This document shows positions 7,143 to 15,411 of a DNA stretch of 64,000 nucleotides, one piece after another. The position numbers and the translations under genes were made by a program. The stretch is from Arcobacter sp. (GTDB taxonomy: Bacteria > Campylobacterota > Campylobacteria > Campylobacterales > Arcobacteraceae). The notes beneath the pieces were generated by a model. It searched no databases, was not told the origin of the DNA, and saw only the letters and a program-made list of their open reading frames with translations. The DNA lies in NCBI GenBank assembly GCA_020048055.1, contig JAIFNA010000007.1, forward strand, positions 83,350 through 147,349. The letters are read 5' to 3'. Numbering within the stretch: the first letter of the stretch is position 1; each line of letters starts with the position of its first letter.

Positions 7143-8360
7143 CTACAAAGTCATCTCCACCATTTTTCCATTGACAATTTCACCAAACTCCACACCAAAA
7201 CTATAACAATCAAACAATTCCTCTTTTGTAGGTATAAGTTTAATTTTTAAAGGTTCTAACGGCACTCTAAATTTTAAAGATTTAAGACGATGTTGAATCA
7301 TATCTTGTGCTTCTCCACTCCATCCATAAGAGCCAAAACATCCACCAAATTTCCCTTTTTTCTCTAAAAGCATCATGCAAGAAAGCAAATCCCAAATAGG
7401 TTTAGGTGCATCACCATTTATTGTTGGTGTTCCTAAAACAATTCCTGTACTCTCTTCTAAAATAGTGAGCATATTTTGCTCATCCAAGGCAGTTAAATCA
7501 TAAATATTCGCAATGATATTTTCATTAACCTCTATCCCATCATAAATACTTTGTGCCATCTCTTTTGTATTTTTATAACTTGTGACATAAAAAATGGAAA
7601 CAATCTTTTTACCATGAAGCCTATCCTCTTTACTACTCCACTCTTTGTAAAGCTCTATATATTTTTTTGGTTTATTTCGTAAAATGGGTCCATGAAGTGT
7701 ACAAATTTTATCAATTTGAAATTGCTCATAAAGTTTGATAGCATTCAATGCATCGCTTTTAAATGGTCGCATAATATGGTCATAATAGTATTTAAAAGCA
7801 TAACTAAAATCCCCAACCAAATCATCAAAAAGCCTACTGTCATAATAGTGACTTCCAAAAACATCCCCACTAAAGAGGATCATATCTTCTACAAGATAAC
7901 TGCTCATAGTCTCTGGCCAATGGAGATTTGGTGTACTTAAAAATTTAAAAGTTTTATCTCCAAGTTGTAATTCTTTATTTGTCCAAACCGTTTCAAAATC
8001 CATCTTTGCTGATTTTGTGATAGATTTTAGCATCGGAGTTGCCATAGGAGAGATAAGAATTTTTGCATTTGAAGCTCTTTTGTAAAGGTTTGCCAAAGCT
8101 CCAGAATGGTCTGGTTCTAAATGATGCATAATAATATATTTGATATCTTCATATTTGCATATAGATTCAATATTTTTAAAAAACTGCTCTTCAAATTCCT
8201 CTTTTACAGTGTCTAGTATCACTACTCCTTGTGAAGTTTTGACTAGATATGCATTATAAGTTGTCCCGTTAGCTGTTTTCATAATGATATCAAATGTTCT
8301 GATATCTTTGTCACTTACACCTATGTAGTAAATATTTCTTTTAATTTCAAGTGCATTCAT
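7143..8360 (-). CDS. Flavodiiron protein (A-type flavoprotein)
   Basis: 405 residues: an N-terminal metallo-beta-lactamase-like diiron domain (about 1-250) and a C-terminal flavodoxin domain (about 255-400, starting IVSIFYVTSYKNTKEMAQSI). The diiron ligands are visible as HHLEPDHSGA and later TPNLHWPETM and TLHGP. Such proteins reduce O2 to water or NO to N2O with electrons from rubredoxin or flavin reductases. Here the likely job is oxygen scavenging for nitrogenase. The start at 8360 overlaps the nifX stop in an ATGA arrangement; an upstream TTG in frame would overlap nifX by 28 nt and is less likely. The spacing to nifQ is 32 nt. Confidence 0.9.
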   Translation of the reverse strand: MNALEIKRNIYYIGVSDKDIRTFDIIMKTANGTTYNAYLVKTSQGVVILDTVKEEFEEQFFKNIESICKYEDIKYIIMHHLEPDHSGALANLYKRASNAKILISPMATPMLKSITKSAKMDFETVWTNKELQLGDKTFKFLSTPNLHWPETMSSYLVEDMILFSGDVFGSHYYDSRLFDDLVGDFSYAFKYYYDHIMRPFKSDALNAIKLYEQFQIDKICTLHGPILRNKPKKYIELYKEWSSKEDRLHGKKIVSIFYVTSYKNTKEMAQSIYDGIEVNENIIANIYDLTALDEQNMLTILEESTGIVLGTPTINGDAPKPIWDLLSCMMLLEKKGKFGGCFGSYGWSGEAQDMIQHRLKSLKFRVPLEPLKIKLIPTKEELFDCYSFGVEFGEIVNGKMVEMTL

Positions 8361-8719
8361 TTTAAAAGAATTCTTTGTAACCAAAGAGGTGGATTATTAT
8401 TGATAAGTTTTCTAAAAGAAACCAGAACATCTATTATTTTTTCATTTTCAACTGATGATTTCATAGGATAAATTCCACAAGTTTTTACCATATTTGCAGC
8501 TTTTGGACCAATTTGAGCAACATAAACGATATCACTATTCTCTAGGCAATTTATTTTATATTCAAGCTTATCTACCTCTTCTTCAAATTTGAGGGAACTA
8601 TCCACTTCGCTCACTAGACTATAATCATGTTGGTCTACTTCATAAATATAAAATTTTTCACACCATCCAAAGTGTTCATTGACCGTAATGCCATCTTTTG
8701 AAGCAAATGCAATTCTCAT
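8357..8719 (-). CDS. nifX: NifX, FeMo-co precursor carrier
   Basis: 120 residues of the dinitrogenase iron-molybdenum cofactor family. The opening MRIAFASKDGITVNEHFGW and the C-terminal NNNPPLWLQRIL are typical of NifX proper. NifX binds NifB-co and the VK-cluster during FeMo-co transfer to NifE/N. It overlaps the flavodiiron gene by 4 nt and lies 10 nt after the Sel1-NifU fusion gene. A further family member is at 9485, and the C-terminus of NifB has the same domain, so the island has three copies of this fold. Confidence 0.9.
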   Translation of the reverse strand: MRIAFASKDGITVNEHFGWCEKFYIYEVDQHDYSLVSEVDSSLKFEEEVDKLEYKINCLENSDIVYVAQIGPKAANMVKTCGIYPMKSSVENEKIIDVLVSFRKLINNNPPLWLQRILLK

Positions 8720-8729
8720 AATCTATCCT

Positions 8730-9485
8730 TTAGATAATATATATTCTTATATTTTCATCTATCACTTGACTGAGTGTCGTTTTTATAAGCTCATAAGTGC
8801 TTGTAGCACCTAAGCTACATCCTGCACAATTTCCAAGATACGCAAGTCTTAATTCAATATTTGGCTCATTTTTGTATTGTAAAACAGTGATATTTCCACC
8901 ATCCTTGATAAGAATTGGTTTGATATATCTATCTAGGGCATCATCCACGAGAGCCATTTGTTCCTCATATGATTTTGTTCTAAATTGGACATTTGGTTCA
9001 CAATTATCATTCACAGGTTTATCAACCCCACCCATTTGGGTTTGTGCAACTGGATGACCATCAAGTGCAGCACGAAGCATACAATCAAACCCTTCTTTTA
9101 CAGTTTCAAGGTTTGTTCTATCTTTAAGAAGTAAGAGCGCTAATCTAAAGTTTGCATTTTGATGATTTTTTGCAGTTGCTTTTCTAAAATAATAGAGTGC
9201 TTTTTCCATATCCTCTACTACTCCAATAGCACTTTGATACATCAAAGCAAGATTATAATTTGCTGAGTCATTATCAAATTTTGCACCTTTTAAAAAGTAC
9301 TCATGTGCTGTTTGCAAATTTTTTGTTACCCCCTCACCTTTAAGATACATCAATCCAAGATTTGTCATAGCTTGGTCATCATCATATGAAGCCAAATGTT
9401 TCCAAATTTGAAGTGCAGTGTTATAATCTCTAGCTCTATAAGCTTTAAGAGCTGCAAAATTAGTGATATTTGTATTGCTCATCAT
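8730..9485 (-). CDS. Sel1-repeat / NifU C-terminal domain fusion
   Basis: About 251 residues. Residues ~10-150 form Sel1-like (TPR-related) repeats, such as ALQIWKHLASYDDDQAM, GLMYLKGEGVTKN and ALMYQSAIGVVED. Residues ~175-250 form a NifU C-terminal (Nfu-type) domain with the cluster-binding C-x2-C in NCAGCSLGA. The Nfu domain would bind or deliver a 4Fe-4S cluster, and the repeats may dock to a client protein. The ATG at 9485 shares its A with the stop of the upstream gene (TAATG) and has AAGGA just upstream, so six extra N-terminal residues of the longer frame are left out. I do not recall this fusion as a standard nif component. Confidence 0.82.
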   Translation of the reverse strand: MMSNTNITNFAALKAYRARDYNTALQIWKHLASYDDDQAMTNLGLMYLKGEGVTKNLQTAHEYFLKGAKFDNDSANYNLALMYQSAIGVVEDMEKALYYFRKATAKNHQNANFRLALLLLKDRTNLETVKEGFDCMLRAALDGHPVAQTQMGGVDKPVNDNCEPNVQFRTKSYEEQMALVDDALDRYIKPILIKDGGNITVLQYKNEPNIELRLAYLGNCAGCSLGATSTYELIKTTLSQVIDENIRIYII

Positions 9486-9868
9486 TATTCCTTGCATCCG
9501 CATTTACAAGACTCTGCTCCACTGTTGAGCAAAGTTTTGTAGTTTGTGGCGTCTAATTTTATAAATTTATTATCTAAGAATTTAAAAAAAATTTCATCAA
9601 TAGTATTTGTTTTACTATCTGCTTTATACACGGCTATATTGTTTTCTAAACAATTTATATAAACTCCTTCCCCCATATGGTAAAAAATTGTTGCAGTAAC
9701 ATTGTATTTGGATAAAAAACTGGCTATTTCTAATCCATTCCCTTCTTTTTCATTTTTTATAACCCTAAAGTTTCCATCTATTTCATCAAGAAGTGCAAAA
9801 AATGGAACATTTCCAAATAAATCTGAGATAGTAGTTGAAGTACTATTTGATATAGGTATCGCTAACAT
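9485..9868 (-). CDS. NifX/NafY-family protein with cysteine-rich tail
   Basis: 127 residues with the dinitrogenase iron-molybdenum cofactor fold: MLAIPISNSTSTTISDLFGN at the N-terminus, then TATIFYHMGEGVYINCLENN with the usual core Gly. The C-terminus ends SCKCGCKE, a C-x-C-x-C tail not seen in NifX itself, which may bind a metal or an Fe-S precursor. It is the first gene of a minus-strand operon leading to nifX, the flavodiiron protein and nifQ. Its 5' region holds copy b of the structured leader. It probably handles an FeMo-co intermediate; the exact role is open. Confidence 0.82.
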   Translation of the reverse strand: MLAIPISNSTSTTISDLFGNVPFFALLDEIDGNFRVIKNEKEGNGLEIASFLSKYNVTATIFYHMGEGVYINCLENNIAVYKADSKTNTIDEIFFKFLDNKFIKLDATNYKTLLNSGAESCKCGCKE

Positions 9869-9886
9869 TTAAAATCCTTTTAAAAT

Positions 9887-10049
9887 GTCCCATAAAAGGT
9901 GCCTAAAAAATTAATATTTTTTCAGGGAACCTTAAAAGGGACTTATTGTTTAATGCCTACTTTTTACAGATTGAGTAAATCAATTTTCAAGTAGCCTTGT
10001 GCTTGTACTCTCTTTGAGAAATCCTAAAGGGAAAAAGAATTTTCCTTTT
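9887..10049 (-). promoter_or_regulatory. Structured leader, copy b (head of nifX-family operon)
   Basis: Read on the minus strand: P1 is an A/T-rich AAAAGGAAAA / TTTTCCCTTT hairpin (10049-10026), then TTTAGGATTTCTCAAA. P2 is CTACTT/AAGTAG enclosing ATTGA/TCAAT. P3 is GTCCC/GGGAC (9942-9938 with 9891-9887), here enlarged with inner stems AAGGT/ACCTT and AAAAAAT/ATTTTTT. The 3' end is followed by AAAAGGA and the ATG at 9868. Unlike most copies it stands at the head of an operon in a divergent intergenic region. Confidence 0.6.
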
Positions 10050-10100
10050 ATTTTCTATTTAATATTCAATATCTATTCCGCTATATCAAAAATCAGATTT

Positions 10101-10117
10101 AGGAACACTATTTGCAT
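10101..10117 (+). promoter_or_regulatory. Sigma-54 promoter of nifE
   Basis: AGGAACACTATTTGCAT has GG at 10102-10103 and GC at 10114-10115 with ten bases between, the -24/-12 signature. The predicted start of transcription is near 10127, 27 nt before the nifE ATG at 10154. Confidence 0.75.
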
Positions 10118-10153
10118 CTTTATATAAAGATTAATTGGTTGGAGATACTTATA

Positions 10154-11503
10154 ATGGCAATGGTAAATAAAAAACAAATCAAAGAACTTCTCAATGAATC
10201 AGCTTGTGCATCGAATGAGAAAAAAAAATCAAGTTGTGACAAACCAAAACCAGGAGCAAGTAGTGGTGGTTGTGCCTTTGAAGGAGCTCAAATAGCCCTT
10301 TTCCCTTTTGCGGATGTTGTCCATCTTGTCCATTCTCCAGCGACTTGTTTAGGAGCTTCGTGGGAGACGAGAGCAACTCCTAGTAGCTGGAAAGGTGAAA
10401 ATAACACTTATATGGGTTATTGTACGGATGTCACTACAAATGATGTAATTTTTGGTGGAAATAAAAAGCTAGAAGATTCTATCGAATACATCATACAAAC
10501 AAAAAGCCCAAAAGCTATCTTTGTTTATGAAACTTGTGTTACTGCTATGATTGGAGATGATATGGATGATATCGGTAGAAGAATGCAAAAAAAACATAAT
10601 ATCCCAGTTGTCATCATCCATAGCCCAGGATTTGTGGGGAGTAAAAACCTAGGGAGCAGACTTGGTGGTGAAGCTGTTTTAGAGCAACTTATTGGTACTC
10701 GTGAACCAGAATCTATCCATCTGTATGGGATAAACTTGATAGGGGAATACAATGTCACAGGTGATATGTGGCAGTACATTCCAATACTAGAGCGTATTGG
10801 GATAAAAGTGATTTCAACTCTATCAGGTGATGGAAGGTTAGAAAATATCCAAATGGCACATCGTGCCAAACTCAATGTCATCGTATGTGCAAAATCACTT
10901 ATCACTTTGGTGCGAAAAATGGAAGAGCAATATAACATCCCTCATGTATCTGTTTCATTTTATGGGAAAAGAGACACATCAAATGCGATTATGACTATCG
11001 TAGAAGCTTTTCAAGATGAAAAACTCATAACAAAAGCAAAAGAGATTATCAAAGAAGAGGAGGCAAAACTAGAACTTGCACTCCTTCCGTACAGAAAAAT
11101 ACTTGCTGGTAAAAAAGCTATCTTAAATACTGGTGGTAATAAATCATGGTCGATAGCTTCAGCCCTGCAAGATATAGGGATAGAAGTAGTTGCTACAAGT
11201 GTTGCCAAAGCTACTTTGGAAGATATTGAAATAGCAAAAAGTTATGTCAACATCCTTATGAAGTCTCCTGCAAATGAACAAGCAAAACTTATTGATGAAC
11301 ATAATGTTGATATCCTACTTGCAGGTGGAAGAAGTCTTTATACTGCTATCAAAAAGAAAATCGCTTTTGTGGATGTCAATCAAGAGAAACACATCAGTTA
11401 TGGTGCATATACAGGACTTGTCAGCATGGCAAAAGATGTTTGCAGTGCTGTTCAAAATCCAGTTTTTAGGGTTGTTGGTACAAAAGCACCATGGGAAGAA
11501 TAG
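10154..11503 (+). CDS. nifE: Nitrogenase FeMo-co scaffold subunit NifE
   Basis: 449 residues, homologous to NifD; with NifN it forms the scaffold on which NifB-co is converted to FeMo-co. Residues KPGASSGGCAFEGAQIA, then VHLVHSPATC and VYETCVTAMIGDD, are the NifE cluster-ligand regions. The preceding 40 residues are rich in Lys and Cys (ESACASNEKKKSSCDKPK). The start at 10154 is used because GGAG lies 9 nt upstream; a longer TTG frame from 10112 would include the sigma-54 promoter. No nifN follows: the next gene is a ferredoxin. NifN may lie outside the window or be replaced. Confidence 0.92.
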   Translation: MAMVNKKQIKELLNESACASNEKKKSSCDKPKPGASSGGCAFEGAQIALFPFADVVHLVHSPATCLGASWETRATPSSWKGENNTYMGYCTDVTTNDVIFGGNKKLEDSIEYIIQTKSPKAIFVYETCVTAMIGDDMDDIGRRMQKKHNIPVVIIHSPGFVGSKNLGSRLGGEAVLEQLIGTREPESIHLYGINLIGEYNVTGDMWQYIPILERIGIKVISTLSGDGRLENIQMAHRAKLNVIVCAKSLITLVRKMEEQYNIPHVSVSFYGKRDTSNAIMTIVEAFQDEKLITKAKEIIKEEEAKLELALLPYRKILAGKKAILNTGGNKSWSIASALQDIGIEVVATSVAKATLEDIEIAKSYVNILMKSPANEQAKLIDEHNVDILLAGGRSLYTAIKKKIAFVDVNQEKHISYGAYTGLVSMAKDVCSAVQNPVFRVVGTKAPWEE

Positions 11504-11565
11504 AAAAGGAACAGTAGTTGCATTAGCTATATTGTTAAGAAAATGTTAGAAAAAATCAAGAAAAG

Positions 11566-11650
11566 CGAATTTATTCGTGTTTTAGGTTTGTCTATTGAAA
11601 AGTAGAAATTCAACAATATGTCCATTTAAAATTAGGACAATTTAAAAGGA
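11566..11650 (+). promoter_or_regulatory. Structured leader, copy g (upstream of 8Fe ferredoxin)
   Basis: This is a minimal copy. P1 is GCGAAT/ATTCGT (11565-11578), then TTTTAGGTTTG, a reduced P2 (CTATT/AGTAG) without the inner hairpin, and P3 GTCC (11620-11623) with GGAC (11635-11638). AAAGGAG follows directly. It lies between nifE and the ferredoxin. Confidence 0.55.
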
Positions 11651-11658
11651 GTAATGAT

Positions 11659-12033
11659 ATGTCGGTATTAATAACAGAAAGTTGCATCAATTGTGATGCT
11701 TGTATAGATGAATGCCCAGCGACAGCGATAGTAAGTTCGGATGAAGCACCAATAGATAGCGAATATACATATATAAAACCAGAAAATTGCATAGAGTGCG
11801 TAGATGCCAGCATTCCAAAATGTGTCGATGTTTGTCCAACAGAGGGTTGTATAGTTTGGGATATGCCTTATACTGCTGAATTTGACAGCTATTATTTACA
11901 AGGGATGGAAGATGGAAAATATGGAATCAGAGAACATAAGAAAAAAGGTCTCTTGACTCCAGCTAATCAGCCACGACCATTTAGAGAAGAAGTTAGCATA
12001 AATGATAGAGTAAAACATCTAGCTGTAAGTTAA
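11659..12033 (+). CDS. Ferredoxin with two 4Fe-4S motifs (FdxN-like)
   Basis: 124 residues. The first cluster motif is C-x2-C-x2-C-x3-C (CINCDACIDECP, residues ~11-22). The second is C-x2-C-x8-C-x3-C (CIECVDASIPKCVDVCP), the longer loop typical of the nif-associated FdxN/FdI-like class. A C-terminal extension of about 50 residues (MPYTAEFDSYYLQGMEDGKYG...) has no cysteines. It would donate electrons to NifB-dependent cofactor synthesis or to NifH. It lies directly before nifB, as in many diazotrophs, with an AAAGGAG Shine-Dalgarno after leader copy g. Confidence 0.88.
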   Translation: MSVLITESCINCDACIDECPATAIVSSDEAPIDSEYTYIKPENCIECVDASIPKCVDVCPTEGCIVWDMPYTAEFDSYYLQGMEDGKYGIREHKKKGLLTPANQPRPFREEVSINDRVKHLAVS

Positions 12034-12081
12034 GAATTATGAAATAAGAATGTTAAGTCCTTTTTAAAGGGATGTTTTAAA

Positions 12082-12201
12082 GGGGAGAAACTGGTTTCTC
12101 CCCGTAGGATTTGCTTCTTTAGATGTGGCTTTGCCATATCGAAAAAAGAAGTCATAAAATAGTAGGTCCCTTTTAAAATGGGACATTTTAAAGGAGTATG
12201 A
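12082..12201 (+). promoter_or_regulatory. Structured leader, copy c (upstream of nifB)
   Basis: P1 is a 9-bp hairpin GGGGAGAAA/TTTCTCCCC (12082-12103), then GTAGGATTTGCTTCTTT. P2 is CTTCTTT/AAAGAAG enclosing GATGTGGC/GCCATATC with a TTT loop. P3 is GTCCC (12167-12171) with GGGAC (12180-12184), then AAAGGAG. P1 and the inner P2 stem differ in sequence from copies d and e but remain paired. Confidence 0.7.
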
Positions 12202-12202
12202 T

Positions 12203-13675
12203 ATGAGTTGTGGTACAGGTTGTGGAACAACAAACGAATTTGATTTTGGTGGTTTTGACCCAAATGATTCAAGAGCTTTAGAGATACAAGAAAAAATAAA
12301 TAATCACCCATGTTATAGTGAAGGTGCTCATCAACACTATGCAAGGATACATGTAGCAGTTGCACCTGCTTGTAATATTCAATGTAACTATTGTAATAGA
12401 AAATATGACTGCTCAAACGAAAGTCGTCCTGGTGTTACAAGTAGTAGACTAAAACCAGAAGAAGCGGTGAAAAAAGTCCTTTATGTTGGTGGAGAGATTC
12501 AACAACTTTCAGTCGTGGGTATTGCTGGACCAGGTGATGCTTTAGCAAATCCTAAAAAAACTTTTGAAACTTTTAGAATGCTTCAAGAAAAAGCACCCGA
12601 TTTGAAACTTTGTCTTTCTACGAATGGTCTTAGAATCGCTGATTATATAGATGAGATAGTAAAATACAACATCGATCATGTCACTGTTACAATCAATACG
12701 GTTGATGAGAGTGGTGAAATTGGAAGCCTTATATATCCTTGGGTACATTGGGATTTCAAAAAAATCAGAGGAAAAGAAGGCGCAAAATTTTTACTCCAAA
12801 AGCAACTTGAAGGGATAAAACTTCTAGTTGATAGAGGAATTTTAGTCAAAGCGAACTCTGTTCTTATCCCAAATGTAAACGATAAAGATTTACCAAATGT
12901 AGCTAAAAAATTAAAAGAGATGGGTGTATTTTTGCATAACATTATGCCACTTTTATCTGCTCCTGAATTTGGAACTAAATTTGGACTTGATGGGGTTCCA
13001 AGTGCAACAGACCAAGAGGTGATGGCAGCTCAAGAAGCGTGTGGAATGGATATGAAACTGATGAAACACTGCAGACAATGTCGAGCTGACGCTGTTGGAC
13101 TTATAAGTGAAGATAGGGGTGATGAATTTACAAAAGAGAGTTTTTCTGCACTTTCATTTGAAGAACTAGAGAAACGATACAACATTAAGGCACGTTCCGT
13201 AAAACATCAAATTATTGAAAATTGGCGAACAGCACTTGATGAAGCAAATCATAGAATAAAACTTGAACAAGCAACTAAACTCGAGCTAAGTACCACAGGT
13301 GAAACAAAACTTGTAGCGGTAACAACTGGTGGTGAGGGGATGATAAATTTACATTTTGGTAGCGCAAAAGAGTTTTTGATTTATGAAGCTGGTGATAAGG
13401 CTATCAAATTTGTAATGCACAGAAAAATAGCAAGCTCATATTGCAGTGGTCCTGAAAACTGCGATGGGAACAACCCAATCGATGATATAAAAAATACACT
13501 CAAAGATTGTGACATCTTACTCACTGAAAAAATAGGTGAATGCCCGATGGATGAACTAAGAAGTATTGGTCTTATCTGTGATGAAAGCTATGCTCTTCAA
13601 CCTATTGAAATATCGGTTTTTGAAGCTTACAAAAAACACTTTTCAGTAATTGAACTTGAAAGAGAGGCTGGGTAA
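12203..13675 (+). CDS. nifB: FeMo-co biosynthesis radical SAM protein NifB
   Basis: 490 residues. NifB fuses two 4Fe-4S clusters with a SAM-derived carbide to form NifB-co. The radical SAM ligands are C57-x3-C61-x2-C64 (CNIQCNYC). The preceding cysteines (MSCGTGCG, NHPCYS) and CRQCRADAVG downstream would bind the K-cluster precursors. Residues ~365-490 form a C-terminal NifX-like domain (KLVAVTTGGEGMINLHFG), so this is the two-domain NifB. An AAAGGAG Shine-Dalgarno precedes the ATG. It follows the FdxN-like gene and leader copy c, and is followed by a hairpin. Confidence 0.95.
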   Translation: MSCGTGCGTTNEFDFGGFDPNDSRALEIQEKINNHPCYSEGAHQHYARIHVAVAPACNIQCNYCNRKYDCSNESRPGVTSSRLKPEEAVKKVLYVGGEIQQLSVVGIAGPGDALANPKKTFETFRMLQEKAPDLKLCLSTNGLRIADYIDEIVKYNIDHVTVTINTVDESGEIGSLIYPWVHWDFKKIRGKEGAKFLLQKQLEGIKLLVDRGILVKANSVLIPNVNDKDLPNVAKKLKEMGVFLHNIMPLLSAPEFGTKFGLDGVPSATDQEVMAAQEACGMDMKLMKHCRQCRADAVGLISEDRGDEFTKESFSALSFEELEKRYNIKARSVKHQIIENWRTALDEANHRIKLEQATKLELSTTGETKLVAVTTGGEGMINLHFGSAKEFLIYEAGDKAIKFVMHRKIASSYCSGPENCDGNNPIDDIKNTLKDCDILLTEKIGECPMDELRSIGLICDESYALQPIEISVFEAYKKHFSVIELEREAG

Positions 13676-13688
13676 TACACCCTCTCTT
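13660..13688 (+). terminator. Hairpin at the end of nifB
   Basis: AAGAGAGG (13660-13667) pairs with CCTCTCTT (13681-13688) across the nifB stop codon, with further partial pairing inside. T-rich DNA follows. It may end the nifE-nifB transcript before the nifH promoter. Confidence 0.45.
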
Positions 13689-13830
13689 AAGCTTTTCTCT
13701 TAACTTTTTTCTATTTTATTTCTTAATTTTACTTCACAAATACATTTTTATTTTATAACCATATTTGTACACAATCCTCCAATAAATAATTCATTATCAC
13801 TCTAGTTATAAAAACCAAATATTATTCAAA

Positions 13831-13860
13831 AATTTTTTAATTTTTTAATTTTTTAATTTT
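13831..13860. repeat. 8-bp A/T tandem repeat upstream of nifH promoter
   Basis: AATTTTTT is repeated three times plus a partial unit, ending 6 nt before the -24 element of nifH. Phased A/T tracts of this kind can bend DNA; an effect on NifA/RpoN looping is inference. Confidence 0.5.
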
Positions 13861-13864
13861 ACCA

Positions 13865-13882
13865 ATGGAACACTAAATGCAA
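13865..13882 (+). promoter_or_regulatory. Sigma-54 promoter of nifHDK
   Basis: TGGAACACTAAATGCA has GG at 13867-13868 and GC at 13879-13880 with ten bases between. Transcription should start near 13892, 29 nt before nifH. It is nearly identical in the spacer to the nifE element (GGAACACTA). Confidence 0.8.
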
Positions 13883-13899
13883 TTACCATTATGATTTAA

Positions 13900-14835
<936 letters not shown>

Positions 14836-14872
14836 TAAATTAAAAGTTAAAAGTTAAGAGTTCAGGAGAAGT

Positions 14873-14985
14873 AAGAGAAATTCATTTCTCTCTTCAGGGT
14901 TTGCTTCTTGAGATGGAATTATTTCCATCGTTAAAAGAAGCAAAGAATTATAGGTCCCTTCAAATTTGGGACAAATTTTAAGGAG
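14873..14985 (+). promoter_or_regulatory. Structured leader, copy d (between nifH and orf)
   Basis: P1 is GAGAAA/TTTCTC (14875-14890), then TTCAGGGTTTGCTTCTT. P2 is GCTTCTT/AAGAAGC (14903-14941) enclosing GATGGAA/TTCCATC. P3 is GTCCC (14954-14958) with GGGAC (14968-14972), then TTTTAAGGAG and the ATG at 14992. From P2 onward it is almost identical to copy e upstream of nifT. Confidence 0.72.
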
Positions 14986-14991
14986 AACAAG

Positions 14992-15351
14992 ATGTTTGTA
15001 TGTGGCTACCACTTCCCAGCGAGTGAAGGAAATGATGTAAGTTTTGATAAAGTTATTGAAAAAGTAAACGAAGGTATTGATGCTACGGGTAAAACTGTAA
15101 CATTAGCAAGTGAAACAAGAGAAGGTGTTAAGTTAGAAGAGTTATCTGTTCCAGCTGGTACTTTTTTACATACTGCATTTGTAGATTATTTTACAAATAC
15201 AGAATGCGCAGCAAAAAATGATTTCAAAATGGTTTATTACACAAATAGATACCAAATCAGTGAAATTTCAAAAGCTGTAGATGGTGATGTTACAAAAGAT
15301 ATTTGTAAAAAACTAGATGATATGAATCTTTACAGAGTGTCTGTAAAATAG
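14992..15351 (+). CDS. Unidentified protein between nifH and nifD
   Basis: 119 residues, soluble, alternating strand and helix (VIEKVNEGIDATGKTVTLAS, FLHTAFVDYFTNTECAAKND). Two pairs of possible ligands are the Cys in MFVCGYHF and TECAAK. I do not recognise the family. It occupies the nifH-nifD gap, which in most diazotrophs is empty or holds nifI genes; it does not resemble the PII-like NifI proteins, as it lacks the T-loop tyrosine motif. It has its own structured leader and AAGGAG. The placement implies production with the nitrogenase subunits and a role in nitrogenase regulation or protection, by inference. Confidence 0.8.
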   Translation: MFVCGYHFPASEGNDVSFDKVIEKVNEGIDATGKTVTLASETREGVKLEELSVPAGTFLHTAFVDYFTNTECAAKNDFKMVYYTNRYQISEISKAVDGDVTKDICKKLDDMNLYRVSVK

Positions 15352-15360
15352 TTGAAAGTG

Positions 15361-15375
15361 GAGGCTTACAGCCTC
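15361..15375 (+). other. Intercistronic hairpin before nifD
   Basis: GAGGC (15361-15365) pairs with GCCTC (15371-15375) across a 5-nt loop, between the orf stop and the nifD Shine-Dalgarno. It may set relative mRNA stability of nifH-orf and nifDK. Confidence 0.4.
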
Positions 15376-15411
15376 TATTTGTTAGAAAAATATTTAAAAG
15401 GAGAGTGTCAG

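Noticed and set aside
9869..10110. Sigma-54 promoter for the minus-strand nifX-family operon
   Set aside because: No GG-N10-GC on the minus strand in the divergent region.
10112..10153. TTG start of nifE at 10112
   Set aside because: The codons overlap the -12 element of the sigma-54 promoter, so they cannot be in the mRNA.
13740..13830. NifA upstream activator sites (TGT-N10-ACA) before nifH, nifE and nifV
   Set aside because: Several half-matches such as TGTACACAATCC were checked; none has both halves at the right spacing.
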